From the NCBI GenBank assembly GCA_025056465.1, contig JANWVU010000006.1, forward strand, positions 1 through 40,148: a stretch of DNA of 40,148 nucleotides, given 5' to 3'. The notes under the pieces are model-generated. The model searched no databases, was not told the origin of the DNA, and saw nothing but the letters and a program-made list of their open reading frames with translations. A program made the position numbers and the translations under genes. Source of the DNA: Verrucomicrobiia bacterium (lineage in GTDB: Bacteria > Verrucomicrobiota > Verrucomicrobiia > Palsa-1439). Below are positions 17,156 to 26,848 of the stretch, piece after piece. Numbering within the stretch: the stretch's first letter is position 1; each line of letters opens with the position of its first letter.

Positions 17156-18519
17156 ACCGATATGATCCGACTCGATATGCCGTGGATTTCCGAGAGTGTC
17201 CGCGGATCATTACTACCACGGTTCCGGGTCCGCAATCCCAGGCCTGGCACGCGCGGTGCACGAAATACTTCAAGGGTTTGTCCAGTCAGGTGAAGTTGTT
17301 TCCGGTCGCCTTTGAGTCCGGCAAGGGCTGCACTCTGCAGGACGTGGATGGGAACCGTTACATTGATTTCAGCTCCGGTATCTACGTGACGACGCTCGGG
17401 CACTGTCATCCAAAGGTGACGGAGGCGGTGCAGAAAGCGGCGGCTCAGATGATGAATTGCCATGATTTCACCACGCGGATCAAAACATTGTTGTGCGAGA
17501 AATTGGCCGAGGTTCTGCCGGGTGATTTGAACGGGTTTCAATTTTATGATTGCGGCACGGCGGCAGTCGAAGCGGGAATGCGCATTTTGCGTGCGGCCAG
17601 CGGAAAACATGAGTTGCTGTCGTGCTTCTACGATTTTCACGGCAAAACCTACGGCGCCGTATCGCTCGCGGAAATTCGCTCGCCCGTGTACGGCGCGGTG
17701 CGGGCGCCGGGGATGCATTTGTTACCGCGGCCCAATCCATACCGACCGCATTGGACGAAGCCCGACGGTTCGATTGACACCGACAAGTACATCGAGTTTT
17801 ACGCGGAGTATTTGGATCGAGCCACGGTCAACGCGGTGGCCGGTTTCGTGTTGGAACCGATTCAGGGTTGGGGGGGGTCGGTGATTCCGCCTGATGATTT
17901 TTTTCCGAAATTGCGCAAGCTTTGCGACGAACGAAAGATTTTGTTGATGGCGGATGAAGTGCTTACGAGCTGGGCGCGGACCGGTAAGTGGTTATGCATG
18001 GAGCACTGGGGTGTGCTGCCGGATGTGGTTGCGATCGGAAAAGGCTTCGGCAACGGTTTCCCGGTCACGTGCGTCGCCGTGCGCGAACCGTTTAAGGAGA
18101 AGTTTGAAGCCATCAGCGCCTCCTCAAGTTACGGGGGCAACCCGATGGCGTGTGCGGCGGCGTTGGCCAGCACGGAGGTGATCGAGGAGGAAGGGCTGTT
18201 GGAGCACGCACAGCACTTGGGCGAGTTGTTCGCCAAACGCATGGCGGACTGGCCAAAGAAATATGCGATTGTCGGAGACACGCGGGTCAAAGGATGTTTG
18301 TTGGGCGTGGAGTTGGTGAAGGATAAAAAGACGAAGGAGCCGTTCGATGAGGCCGGCAAGCGGGTTTATCAGCGTGCGTTTCGCAAGGGGTTGGCGTGGA
18401 TTCCGGCAGGGCACATTTTGCGGATGAGCCCGCCCGTCGTCATGCCCGATGAAGTCGCACATAAGGCGATGGACATTATCGAGGAATCCATCGCTGAGGT
18501 GGAAAAGGAGCTAACGTAG
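17152..18519 (+). CDS. Class III PLP-dependent aminotransferase
   Basis: LLMADEVLTSWARTGKW; VVAIGKGFGNGFPVT (PLP Lys); VLEPIQGWGG. ATGA overlap with the DeoR gene. Confidence 0.92.
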   Translation: MNRYDPTRYAVDFRECPRIITTTVPGPQSQAWHARCTKYFKGLSSQVKLFPVAFESGKGCTLQDVDGNRYIDFSSGIYVTTLGHCHPKVTEAVQKAAAQMMNCHDFTTRIKTLLCEKLAEVLPGDLNGFQFYDCGTAAVEAGMRILRAASGKHELLSCFYDFHGKTYGAVSLAEIRSPVYGAVRAPGMHLLPRPNPYRPHWTKPDGSIDTDKYIEFYAEYLDRATVNAVAGFVLEPIQGWGGSVIPPDDFFPKLRKLCDERKILLMADEVLTSWARTGKWLCMEHWGVLPDVVAIGKGFGNGFPVTCVAVREPFKEKFEAISASSSYGGNPMACAAALASTEVIEEEGLLEHAQHLGELFAKRMADWPKKYAIVGDTRVKGCLLGVELVKDKKTKEPFDEAGKRVYQRAFRKGLAWIPAGHILRMSPPVVMPDEVAHKAMDIIEESIAEVEKELT

Positions 18520-18522
18520 ACG

Positions 18523-19785
18523 ATGAGCCTGCGCGCTGGTGCGGCGGTGCGGGACATCAGTCCCACGCGGCCGATACAACTGAGCGGGTATCCGCATGCG
18601 ATCCGGATCTCCACCGGCATTCATGATCCCTTGCTCGCGGCGGCGTTGTATTTGGAGAACAACGGGTGCGCGGTTTTGCTGGGGGCGTTGGATCTGTTGA
18701 TGCTCAACCGCGACGTGGCTCGGCATCTTCGCTGGCGAGTGGCCCAGCGGCTTGGGATACCCGAGACGCACGTTTTCATCAGTTGCACTCATACCCACTC
18801 CGCCCCCGTAACCGCTGACTACCGACTCTTCGCAGGTGACCCGGCATTGTCTTCGCCGGATTCGGCGTACCTGAAATTTTGCGAAGATCAAATGGTCGCG
18901 GCGGCCGTCGCTGCGCGGCAGAGTGTGCGACCAGCCGAGTTGGGTTGGACAACCGCTAACGCGCAGGGCGTGGGTGGCAACCGACACTCGCCCGACGGTC
19001 CCACGGATCCCGAGGTTGGTGTGTTGGCGGTGCGATCGGATGGAGAGTGGCTCGCCGTGGGGATGATTTACAGCATGCACCCGACAGTGTTGCACGAAGA
19101 TTCAACGTTGGTGTCCGCAGACTTCCCGGCATTTGCACGGCAATGCGTACCGGCATCGGTGGTGCTGTATCACACCGGACCCTGCGGTAACCAAAGCCCG
19201 CGCTACTACGTCCGTGGGCAAACCTTCACCGAAGCCGCGCGCCTGGGCCGGAAACTTGGCGAAGCCGTCGCTGCGCGGTTATCGAGCATCCGGTACGATG
19301 CCAATCCAGAATTGGCCGGTGATATCCGCGCGGTGAACCTGCCGCCGCGCGTTCTCCCAACGCTTGCCGAAGCGGAGCGAACGCTGACGGAGCGACGGGC
19401 CGAGTTTGAGCGGTTGAAAGCTACCCGGGCCGAGCGCGCCCTGGTGCGAACCGCAGAGGTGGCGGTGTTCGGTGCCGAGGCGATGTTGCGATTGGTTCAA
19501 TCGGATATCGCCGCGATTCGGGCCAGTGTGTTGCCGGCTGAAGTACAGGTGTTGCGAATCGGCGACGCATGTGTGGTGGGGTGGCCCGGTGAGGTATTTG
19601 TGGAGTATGCACTTGAGCTGAAACGACGCGCACCGCGAAAGACATTTGTGGTGGCATTCGTCAACGGTGAGTTGCAGGGGTACATCGTGACGCCCGACGC
19701 GACCGGGTATGAGGCGTCGAGCAGTTTGTTTCAACCCAAGGCCGGCACCGTGTTGGTGGAGACAGCGCTGGAGATGTTGCAATGA
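18523..19785 (+). CDS. Neutral/alkaline non-lysosomal ceramidase-like (PF04734-type) protein
   Basis: MSLRAGAAVRDISPTRPIQLSGY; HVFISCTHTHSAPVT; GPCGNQSPRYYVRG; VVGWPGEVFVEYAL. Confidence 0.82.
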   Translation: MSLRAGAAVRDISPTRPIQLSGYPHAIRISTGIHDPLLAAALYLENNGCAVLLGALDLLMLNRDVARHLRWRVAQRLGIPETHVFISCTHTHSAPVTADYRLFAGDPALSSPDSAYLKFCEDQMVAAAVAARQSVRPAELGWTTANAQGVGGNRHSPDGPTDPEVGVLAVRSDGEWLAVGMIYSMHPTVLHEDSTLVSADFPAFARQCVPASVVLYHTGPCGNQSPRYYVRGQTFTEAARLGRKLGEAVAARLSSIRYDANPELAGDIRAVNLPPRVLPTLAEAERTLTERRAEFERLKATRAERALVRTAEVAVFGAEAMLRLVQSDIAAIRASVLPAEVQVLRIGDACVVGWPGEVFVEYALELKRRAPRKTFVVAFVNGELQGYIVTPDATGYEASSSLFQPKAGTVLVETALEMLQ

Positions 19786-20852
19786 AGGATGTCTACAACG
19801 TGGGCTTTGTCGGGTTTGGGATGATCGGGAAGGTCCATGCCTACGGGTATCTAACGTTGCCGTTGTATTATCAGCCGGTGCCGCTGCGTGCACGCATCAC
19901 GCACGTGTGCACCACTCGGCAGGAGACGGCGGAGGCAGGAGCCTCACTGATTGGCGCACCGCACGCGGTGACGGATTACCGGCTCGTCACGGAGAATCCG
20001 TCTGTGGACATCGTGCACATCTGCACGCCGAACGACCGCCACAAAGAGGCGTTGCTGTCGGCGATGCGACATCAAAAACACATCTATTGCGACAAGCCAC
20101 TGGTGGCGACGTTGGCCGAAGCGGAAGAAATTCAAGCCGCATTGGAAGCGTACCGGGGCACGGCGCAGATGACGTTACAAAACCGGTTTTTCCCCGCCAC
20201 GATGCGCGCCAAGCAACTTGTGGAGGAAGGCTTCCTTGGCAAGCCATTGGAATTTCGCGCGGCGTATTTGCATTCCGGCAGCGCAGACCCCAACGCGCCG
20301 TTGAAGTGGAAGTTGCAAGCCGGTGTGATCGCCGATCTCGGGCCGCACGTGTTCGACATTATTTATTACCTGCTCGGTGAATTTGCGGCGATTCAGACGT
20401 TGACCTTCCTTGCTTACCCGCAGCGGGGCGGCGCTGAGGATTGCATGATGGCTTTGGTGCGGATGAAGAACGGTTCTGTGGGCACAATCGAGGCCACGAA
20501 ATTGGCCACCGGCAGCGAAGACGAGTTGCGGTTTGAAATTCATGGGTCCCGCGGTGCTTTGCGGTTTAACGGCATGGACGCACACCACCTCGAGGCGTAC
20601 GACGTCAAAACCGGTGGCTGGACCCGCATAGACACCGGCCAACGGTACGCGCCCCCGGCCGCACCGTTCCCGGGACCGAAGTTTGCGATTGGTTGGTTGC
20701 GCGGACACGTTGCGTGTTTGGCTCAGTTTCTCCAAGCCGTGGCGAACGGTCAGCCAGGCGACCCCGGACTGCAGCACGGCATTTATTTGCAGCGTGTGCT
20801 CGACTGCGCCCAGCGTTCGGCGCGCGAGCAACGCTGGGTAAACATCGAATGA
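19782..20852 (+). CDS. Gfo/Idh/MocA family oxidoreductase
   Basis: NVGFVGFGMIGKVHAYGY; VDIVHICTPNDRHKEALLSAMRHQKHIYCDKPLVATLAEAEEI. Confidence 0.93.
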   Translation: MKDVYNVGFVGFGMIGKVHAYGYLTLPLYYQPVPLRARITHVCTTRQETAEAGASLIGAPHAVTDYRLVTENPSVDIVHICTPNDRHKEALLSAMRHQKHIYCDKPLVATLAEAEEIQAALEAYRGTAQMTLQNRFFPATMRAKQLVEEGFLGKPLEFRAAYLHSGSADPNAPLKWKLQAGVIADLGPHVFDIIYYLLGEFAAIQTLTFLAYPQRGGAEDCMMALVRMKNGSVGTIEATKLATGSEDELRFEIHGSRGALRFNGMDAHHLEAYDVKTGGWTRIDTGQRYAPPAAPFPGPKFAIGWLRGHVACLAQFLQAVANGQPGDPGLQHGIYLQRVLDCAQRSAREQRWVNIE

Positions 20853-22078
20853 TTTTGGCGATCGATCTCGGTTCGACGTCGTTCAAATCGGCTCTCTTCG
20901 ACGAGCGGTTGCGGTTGGTGGCGGAGCGGCACGAGCCGTTACGCTACCGGTTTGGGACGGGCGGCCGGGTGGAGTTGGCCGTTAGCGAAGTCGAGCGCGC
21001 GATGCAATCCATCCTGCCCCGCCACCACCGACCTCACGTTATCGCGCTAACAAGTCAGGCGCAGACGTTCACAGTGGTCAACGCGCGTGGTCGCGCGGTA
21101 CGCCCGTTTGTGTCATGGCAGGACCAGCGGGCTGGGCAAGCCGCGGCGCGACTACGCCGTGAGCTGCCGGATTTTGCCGAGCATTGCAGTTTTGCCGATT
21201 TGTTGCCGGCATTGCAGATATCGCAGATAGCTCACCTGCCATTACAGGACGGCGAAATGCCGTTGTTGTTACCAACGTACTTTGTACGGCGCTGGACCGG
21301 CGAAAACGTCACGGACGACAACCTCGCAGCGATGAGTGGCCTTTATTCATTGAGAGAACGGCAGTGGTGGGACGCTGCCCTGCGGGCGGTGGGACTGCGC
21401 GAGGCGCAACTGCCACGCGTTATCCCAATCGGCCAAGTGGCTGGTTTAACGCGGCGCAACGAATTTGGTTTGCCGGTTGGCGTGCCGGTGGTGTTGGCCG
21501 GTAACGATCAGACAGCGGGTGCCTACGGGGCGCGGCTGGAGGAAAATGGCGCGTTGCTGATTACCCTGGGCACCGCACAGGTCGCGTACCGGTGTGTGGA
21601 GCGGTTACCTGCGAGCAAACCCGGTGTTGTGCGCGGTCCCTATCCCGGTGGGCGGTTCTACCGGATGGCGGCCGACGCCTGGGGCGGGAATCTAATCAAT
21701 TGGGCCGAGACGGTTCTTAGCGGGTGCAGCACGGACGAGGCATTTTTCGCGCAGGCAGCTCGGGCGCCGGCAGGATGCCGCGGTTTGGTATTTGATCCCG
21801 AGCGCGGCGAATGGCGTGGTTTGGGTTTGCATCACATGACAGCCGATCTAGCGCGGTCGATCCTGGAAGCGCTCAGTGCGCGCATGGCGCAGTTGGTGAA
21901 CCAGCTTGGAGGAGTGGGGCGACGTTTCGTTTGGGTTGCCGGTGGCGGTAGCAAGCAACCATTGTGGCGGGCCATTACAGGCGAGCGATTGGGAGTGCGG
22001 TTGCGTCCCACGGCTGCCACGCCGTTGGTGGGTGCGGCGAGGATGGCACTCGCAGCACTCAGACGTCACGAGGGGTGA
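20849..22078 (+). CDS. FGGY family carbohydrate kinase
   Basis: MILAIDLGSTSFKSALFDE start at 20849 (ATGA overlap); FVSWQDQRAG; VVLAGNDQTAGAYG; FVWVAGGGSKQPLWRAITGERLG. The ORF track upstream extension is spurious. Confidence 0.9.
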   Translation: MILAIDLGSTSFKSALFDERLRLVAERHEPLRYRFGTGGRVELAVSEVERAMQSILPRHHRPHVIALTSQAQTFTVVNARGRAVRPFVSWQDQRAGQAAARLRRELPDFAEHCSFADLLPALQISQIAHLPLQDGEMPLLLPTYFVRRWTGENVTDDNLAAMSGLYSLRERQWWDAALRAVGLREAQLPRVIPIGQVAGLTRRNEFGLPVGVPVVLAGNDQTAGAYGARLEENGALLITLGTAQVAYRCVERLPASKPGVVRGPYPGGRFYRMAADAWGGNLINWAETVLSGCSTDEAFFAQAARAPAGCRGLVFDPERGEWRGLGLHHMTADLARSILEALSARMAQLVNQLGGVGRRFVWVAGGGSKQPLWRAITGERLGVRLRPTAATPLVGAARMALAALRRHEG

Positions 22079-22111
22079 GTTCAGAAAGACGTTTTGGTGC
22101 AACGCTGTCGC

Positions 22112-24034
22112 TCAGTTCATTTGCGGCAGGACGATGCCCCGCATGATGACGCGTTGGCAACTGACGAACACCAGCAGGGTGGGGATCATGGCCACGACAA
22201 GCGCCGCCACGCGGATGTGCTCGGGGGCGGTAGCATTGAGATCGTAAAGCCACACCATGAGCGTCCACATGTTGGGGTCTTGGCAGACGGTCAACGCAAA
22301 GAGGAATGCTCCGTAGGCGGCCGTGAAGGTGATCAGCGCGATGTAGGCAAAGACCGGTTTGCAGAGCGGTACGGTGATCTGGTAAAACATGCGCAGCTCG
22401 CTGGCGCCATCGAGTTGACCGGCCTCGTACAACTCGCGAGGTAGCGTGTCGAAGAATCCTTTGAGGATGAAAATGCTAAAGCCGTTGGCCATCCCCGGCA
22501 GGACCAGTGCTGCGAAAGTGTTGAGCAGACCGAGGTCGCGAAGCAACAGGAAATTGGGGATCATGGTCACCTCGGCGGGGAATGCCATGGTCGCAAGCAA
22601 AAACAACAACACTTTATATGCGTACGACAGGTTGAACCGCGACAGGGCATAGGCGCAAAGCGGGTTGACCGTCAAGGTGATAACGATCGCCAACAGGATA
22701 TAGATGACGGTGTTGATTAGGGCGCGACCCTTAGTGAAAATGAAGCTGAACACCTCCACGTAGTTGGTGCGGATGAAATACCAACGCCACGCGCCGGGAT
22801 TGTCAGTCACTTCCTTCCATTCCCAAACTGCATGTGGAATAACGATGTCGTCGAGTCGGCCAAATTGTGTGCCGAGTCTGCGATTGATTTCTTCCAACGA
22901 GCCGCCGTATTCGCGGAGAAGCCAGCGGCGAAACTCGACGGTGGCGTTGCGCAAGGTGACGTTGCGGATGGATAGGCGGGGCAGGTCCGCACGCGCATCG
23001 CGTAGAAAATCGAGCAAGTCACTTTGCCGAATGCCCTCCAACATCTCGCCGGTAGGCCAAGGTACTTCATCAAAACTCCGGTAATTTGTGCCGTAGGTTG
23101 CATTCAACTGCGCGATGCTGCCACGTCTGGCCTTCAAGTACGACCGGTACTCTTGCAGTCCGCCTTCATTGATTTCGAGGAGACGCAAAGGCCACTTGCG
23201 ACGCACGAAATCCTCCCACAATTCTGCGAGCAGCGGGTGATTCGGCAGGCTTGGGGGCAGCGAGATGTCCGAGAAATCGCGATACTGGGTGCCCAGTCGT
23301 TCATTGAGGCGCGCGATATTGCCGTCGGCGACGAACCGCAAATGATCGATCCATTTGCGCGTGCCTTCAAAGGGCACCCGTTGCCATACGGGCAATAGGG
23401 GCTTGTAACGTAGGTAAAGTCGGTAACGCGAATGGTAGACCGGTGCCCAGTCACGCGAGCTGATCAGCTCGACCGGGACGGATACCTCGGCCCAGTAGTC
23501 GAATGATTGATCAATGGCACGGTTCAAGTCGGTGAGCGATGCGAATTCAGTCTGGAGCCATGCTTGGAATCCTCGGTTGACCGGACCGACCAAGCCTCCT
23601 CGGGAAAGGAAACCGGCTTGGTAACAATCTGTCGAAATGCCGTAGGCGAGAAACTCTCCGTAAGCAGCCACCAGCCGTTGCATGGCGGGGTCGGTCGCCT
23701 GCTCGCGCAGCCGGAGTTGGCGTGCCATCTCTGCAACCGTGCCCGTGCGCACATCCACTCGCGATAGCTCGTAGCGATACAAATCTTTTAGGGCCGAGAG
23801 ATCGTTGTAGTACTTGTCGTTTAGGAAGCGCGCGAACAATGCCGTGTCGTCATACAGAAACTTCGGCACGATCCGGTAATCGGAGACGTCGGCTTCATTG
23901 CTAATCGATCCGGCAAGCATCAGTAGAAACGGTCCAATCATGGTGATCGAGCCGGTGACTAGCAGCAGATACATCAGGGCGAGGGTTACCCTCACGCCCA
24001 GGGTGCCTCGACCAACTCTGCTGATAACCGGCAT
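22112..24034 (-). CDS. MalG-type carbohydrate ABC permease with ~380-aa extracytoplasmic insertion
   Basis: TM1 VTLALMYLLLVTGSITMIGPFLLMLAGSIS, long insertion, then canonical permease with EAA loop RELYEAGQLDGASELRMFYQITVPLCKP. Start MPVISRVGR at 24034, 2 bp after the upstream TAG. Confidence 0.88.
   Translation of the reverse strand: MPVISRVGRGTLGVRVTLALMYLLLVTGSITMIGPFLLMLAGSISNEADVSDYRIVPKFLYDDTALFARFLNDKYYNDLSALKDLYRYELSRVDVRTGTVAEMARQLRLREQATDPAMQRLVAAYGEFLAYGISTDCYQAGFLSRGGLVGPVNRGFQAWLQTEFASLTDLNRAIDQSFDYWAEVSVPVELISSRDWAPVYHSRYRLYLRYKPLLPVWQRVPFEGTRKWIDHLRFVADGNIARLNERLGTQYRDFSDISLPPSLPNHPLLAELWEDFVRRKWPLRLLEINEGGLQEYRSYLKARRGSIAQLNATYGTNYRSFDEVPWPTGEMLEGIRQSDLLDFLRDARADLPRLSIRNVTLRNATVEFRRWLLREYGGSLEEINRRLGTQFGRLDDIVIPHAVWEWKEVTDNPGAWRWYFIRTNYVEVFSFIFTKGRALINTVIYILLAIVITLTVNPLCAYALSRFNLSYAYKVLLFLLATMAFPAEVTMIPNFLLLRDLGLLNTFAALVLPGMANGFSIFILKGFFDTLPRELYEAGQLDGASELRMFYQITVPLCKPVFAYIALITFTAAYGAFLFALTVCQDPNMWTLMVWLYDLNATAPEHIRVAALVVAMIPTLLVFVSCQRVIMRGIVLPQMN
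22835..23572 (-). repeat. Four ~70-aa protein repeats in the MalG-like insertion
   Basis: FQAWLQTEFASLTDLNRAIDQSFDYWAEVSVP (23572-23474); WIDHLRFVADGNIARLNERLGTQYRDFSDISLP (~23353-23255); EYRSYLKARRGSIAQLNATYGTNYRSFDEVPWP (~23152-23054); EFRRWLLREYGGSLEEINRRLGTQFGRLDDIVIP (~22936-22835). Confidence 0.75.
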
Positions 24035-24036
24035 GG

Positions 24037-26841
24037 CTAATCCCGTTGGGCCGTAGTGAAACGCACATTGCGCAAGACGCGCAGTTGATAGACGGTGAAA
24101 CCAACCAACGCCGCGCCGATGATCCACGCAACGGCGGTGGCGTAGCCGAATCGCAAATAGGCAAAGGCGTTGTACCAGACCTCCATGCCGAGCACGTGCG
24201 TGCCATCGGAGGGGCCGCCGCCGGTCATCACAAAAATTCCCTCCCAACTGCGGAATGCGCCGATGAAATGGCCGACGAAGTTAATAATGATCAGGGGCTT
24301 CAAATACGGCAGCGTGATGCTGAACACTTTGCGCCACGGACCCGCACCGTCGAGGTCGGCGGCCTCGTAAATGTCTTCGGGTATGCTTTTGAGTGCGGCG
24401 AGGTAGATGATGCACCCGGGCCCGATACCGGCCCAAATGGAAGGGATGATTACGCAAATCATGGCCAACAACTGCGAACGAGTGAGCCACGCAACTGGCT
24501 CGCTGGGCTTGACCAACCCCGCTTTGATCAATAACGAGTTCAACAGACCGTCGGCATTGGGCGAGAACATCCACAGCCACAGATAGGCCACCACCAAACT
24601 GCTCATCACAGCCGGCAGGTAAAAAATGACGCGAAACAACAATTTCCCTCGCGGGATTTCGTCGAGGATGATTGCCAGAAAAATGGGTGGGAAAAACGTC
24701 AGGCTCAACTGCAGTAACACCCACAACAACGTATTCACGACCGCCTTGGCAAACAGCGGTTCGGTGAACACCTTCACGAAATTATCCAGCCCCACGAAGC
24801 GGCTACCACCCATAATTTGGTAGTCTTGAAAAGCGATGATGGCGCCGCGGGCCAGTGGATAATAGTTCCACACCAGCACACTCAGCAGGGCCACCGCCAT
24901 GAAGGCAAAAGCGGTTAGATGGATACGCGGCGGGTGACGGTGGGGGAATAGGTTACGGCGCGAGTCGGTCCGGTATTCGCGAAGGATGGCCCGCGCGCCC
25001 AACACGCAAGCCGCTGCCACGACAATCACGACACCGAGGGCATAACGCCGGTATCGCTGCAACTCGGTGGCGGGAATTTCGTCGAGCATCCGTCGTTTCG
25101 CCCGCTCGATGCTGAGAGCGATCGCGGCCTCAATGGCGGCGGTGTCGGCGCGTAGCATCGCCACGTCGTGCTCGCGGAGCTCACCTTTCTCCGTCCATTT
25201 CGCAATCAATTCGTCGTCGCGTCCACCCATCGCCATGCGCCAGGACGCTCGGATGAGCGGGTTGTTCATCCGCGCGCGGCGCTCGGCAAGCGATGCGTAC
25301 TCAGCAGCATACCGTGCAGGGATTTCGATGAATTCGTAAACATACTGGCAGTTTTTTCCATTTGGCTCGGGCCGACCGGTACGAAATACGTTTTCGTTCG
25401 CCTCGCGCCACTCCCTTGGCACCTGCTCATAGTATTCCTCGAACCCATATTTTTTGAGAAGATCGGGCCGCACATAGATCGCACCGCCGTTTTCGACAAG
25501 CACGCGTGTGCGGATGCGACGGGCCTCGTCACTATTTTGGAACCGCAACCACTCCCACGCCGCGCGTTGCCGGCGAGGGTCGGTGCAGAGCGATGAAATT
25601 CCCCACATGTAGGCGTTGATTTCGTTGGCACGAATCCGCCAGCCGTCCCCGAAATTGACGAGGGCGGTGGCCGGTGCTTGTCGGCCATTGGGAAACAGCA
25701 CCCAACCTTTTTTGGTAGGGTGCGGAAATCGTTGCAGCAAGTCTTCTGGGGACGTCCCTTCCGTGGTCTGGACGGGGCCAGCCGGTAGGGGAGCGACGCC
25801 AAGAATCTCGGGGTCGAGCGGCACACCACCGGCCAACCGCAAATCGGCGGAGTATGCCCACATAAACGCCGCTTTACCTTCAATGAACCCCATGCGCGTT
25901 GGGGTTCGGCCCACATCCATGGCGATGAAGCTGGTTTTGCCCTCTTTGGTGACCTCGGTGGTCATCAATTCGCGCCAAAACCGCACGGCATCGATCGTGC
26001 CGGGAGCATTCCAGGTGACCTGCCACGCGAGGTTGGTGTCGCGTTCGACGATCTCTACGCCGGCTTGCCACAGGAGATCCGCAAAATACCACCCTGCGTA
26101 GGAGGTACTCTGAAAACCGAACTCGCCCTTGATTGGGTCGGTCAGCACGCGGCTGTATTCGATCATTTCCTCCCATGTTCGTGGCGGGCGCACCTCAAGA
26201 CCCGCCGCCTCCAAAATGGCGGATTTCTCGCGGAGTACGTCTTTGCGGTAGTAAAGGGCCATGGCCAACTCTTGTTCAGGCCAGGCCCACACATGCCAGG
26301 TTCCTTGCGGCCCAGGTCGGTAAATGGTCTCCCACGTGTGCCGGTTCAGGCCGATCCATTCGGGATCAATTTGATCGAGCGTCAGTGGTTGTGGACACGC
26401 AATGCCGCGACGGGCACATTCCTCGCGGGCATAATCGAGGACATACTCGTCCAAGGGTCTGAGAAAGTTTTGGCGCACCCAGTTATCAATGACACGGAAA
26501 TTGACGTAGATAATGTCACCAGCCGTTCGCCCGGCCATGGCCATTAGCAACGAAGCTTCGGCTGCCTTGCTGCCTGCCGGCAACCGAATGGTGCGCGAGG
26601 ACTGAAAGCCGTATTGCGGGAACTTTTGTAGAAAGGCCAGCACAACTTCGGCTTGGGCCTTTTCCTCCGGGGTGCGGGCATCGCGACCGGGAGCGCTGAC
26701 TCCACCCCACAAGCCGGTAATCTTCAATAGAATACGCTCGTCCTCGGTCGCCCGAACCGTGCTGGCGATCATGGTCAGCCCTGCCACGAGGCAGCTCGCC
26801 AGAGGATGGCAACGGCGGAAGAAGAGTTGGATGCTCGCCAT
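24037..26841 (-). CDS. Extracellular solute-binding protein fused to MalF-type ABC permease
   Basis: N-terminal signal peptide and type-1 SBP (PRTWEEMIEYSRVLTDPIKGEFGFQS; GKAAFMWAY), then a TM tether VVIVVAAACVLGARA, then a MalF-like permease with EDIYEAADLDGAGPWRKVFSITLPYLKP. One uninterrupted ORF; start MASIQLFFRR at 26841 preferred over GTG 26862. Confidence 0.9.
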   Translation of the reverse strand: MASIQLFFRRCHPLASCLVAGLTMIASTVRATEDERILLKITGLWGGVSAPGRDARTPEEKAQAEVVLAFLQKFPQYGFQSSRTIRLPAGSKAAEASLLMAMAGRTAGDIIYVNFRVIDNWVRQNFLRPLDEYVLDYAREECARRGIACPQPLTLDQIDPEWIGLNRHTWETIYRPGPQGTWHVWAWPEQELAMALYYRKDVLREKSAILEAAGLEVRPPRTWEEMIEYSRVLTDPIKGEFGFQSTSYAGWYFADLLWQAGVEIVERDTNLAWQVTWNAPGTIDAVRFWRELMTTEVTKEGKTSFIAMDVGRTPTRMGFIEGKAAFMWAYSADLRLAGGVPLDPEILGVAPLPAGPVQTTEGTSPEDLLQRFPHPTKKGWVLFPNGRQAPATALVNFGDGWRIRANEINAYMWGISSLCTDPRRQRAAWEWLRFQNSDEARRIRTRVLVENGGAIYVRPDLLKKYGFEEYYEQVPREWREANENVFRTGRPEPNGKNCQYVYEFIEIPARYAAEYASLAERRARMNNPLIRASWRMAMGGRDDELIAKWTEKGELREHDVAMLRADTAAIEAAIALSIERAKRRMLDEIPATELQRYRRYALGVVIVVAAACVLGARAILREYRTDSRRNLFPHRHPPRIHLTAFAFMAVALLSVLVWNYYPLARGAIIAFQDYQIMGGSRFVGLDNFVKVFTEPLFAKAVVNTLLWVLLQLSLTFFPPIFLAIILDEIPRGKLLFRVIFYLPAVMSSLVVAYLWLWMFSPNADGLLNSLLIKAGLVKPSEPVAWLTRSQLLAMICVIIPSIWAGIGPGCIIYLAALKSIPEDIYEAADLDGAGPWRKVFSITLPYLKPLIIINFVGHFIGAFRSWEGIFVMTGGGPSDGTHVLGMEVWYNAFAYLRFGYATAVAWIIGAALVGFTVYQLRVLRNVRFTTAQRD

Positions 26842-26848
26842 ACTTTGT

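Noticed and set aside
20693-20848. N-terminal extension of the FGGY kinase ORF
   Set aside because: Lies within the Gfo/Idh gene in another frame; kinase homology starts at MILAIDLGSTS (20849).
24035-24247. N-terminal 71 residues of the 22112..24247 ORF
   Set aside because: Overlaps the end of the SBP-MalF fusion gene in a different frame; the proper start is MPVISR at 24034.
25266-25916. 216-aa minus-strand ORF in an alternative frame
   Set aside because: Same-strand, out-of-frame with the SBP-MalF fusion, and lacks recognisable motifs.
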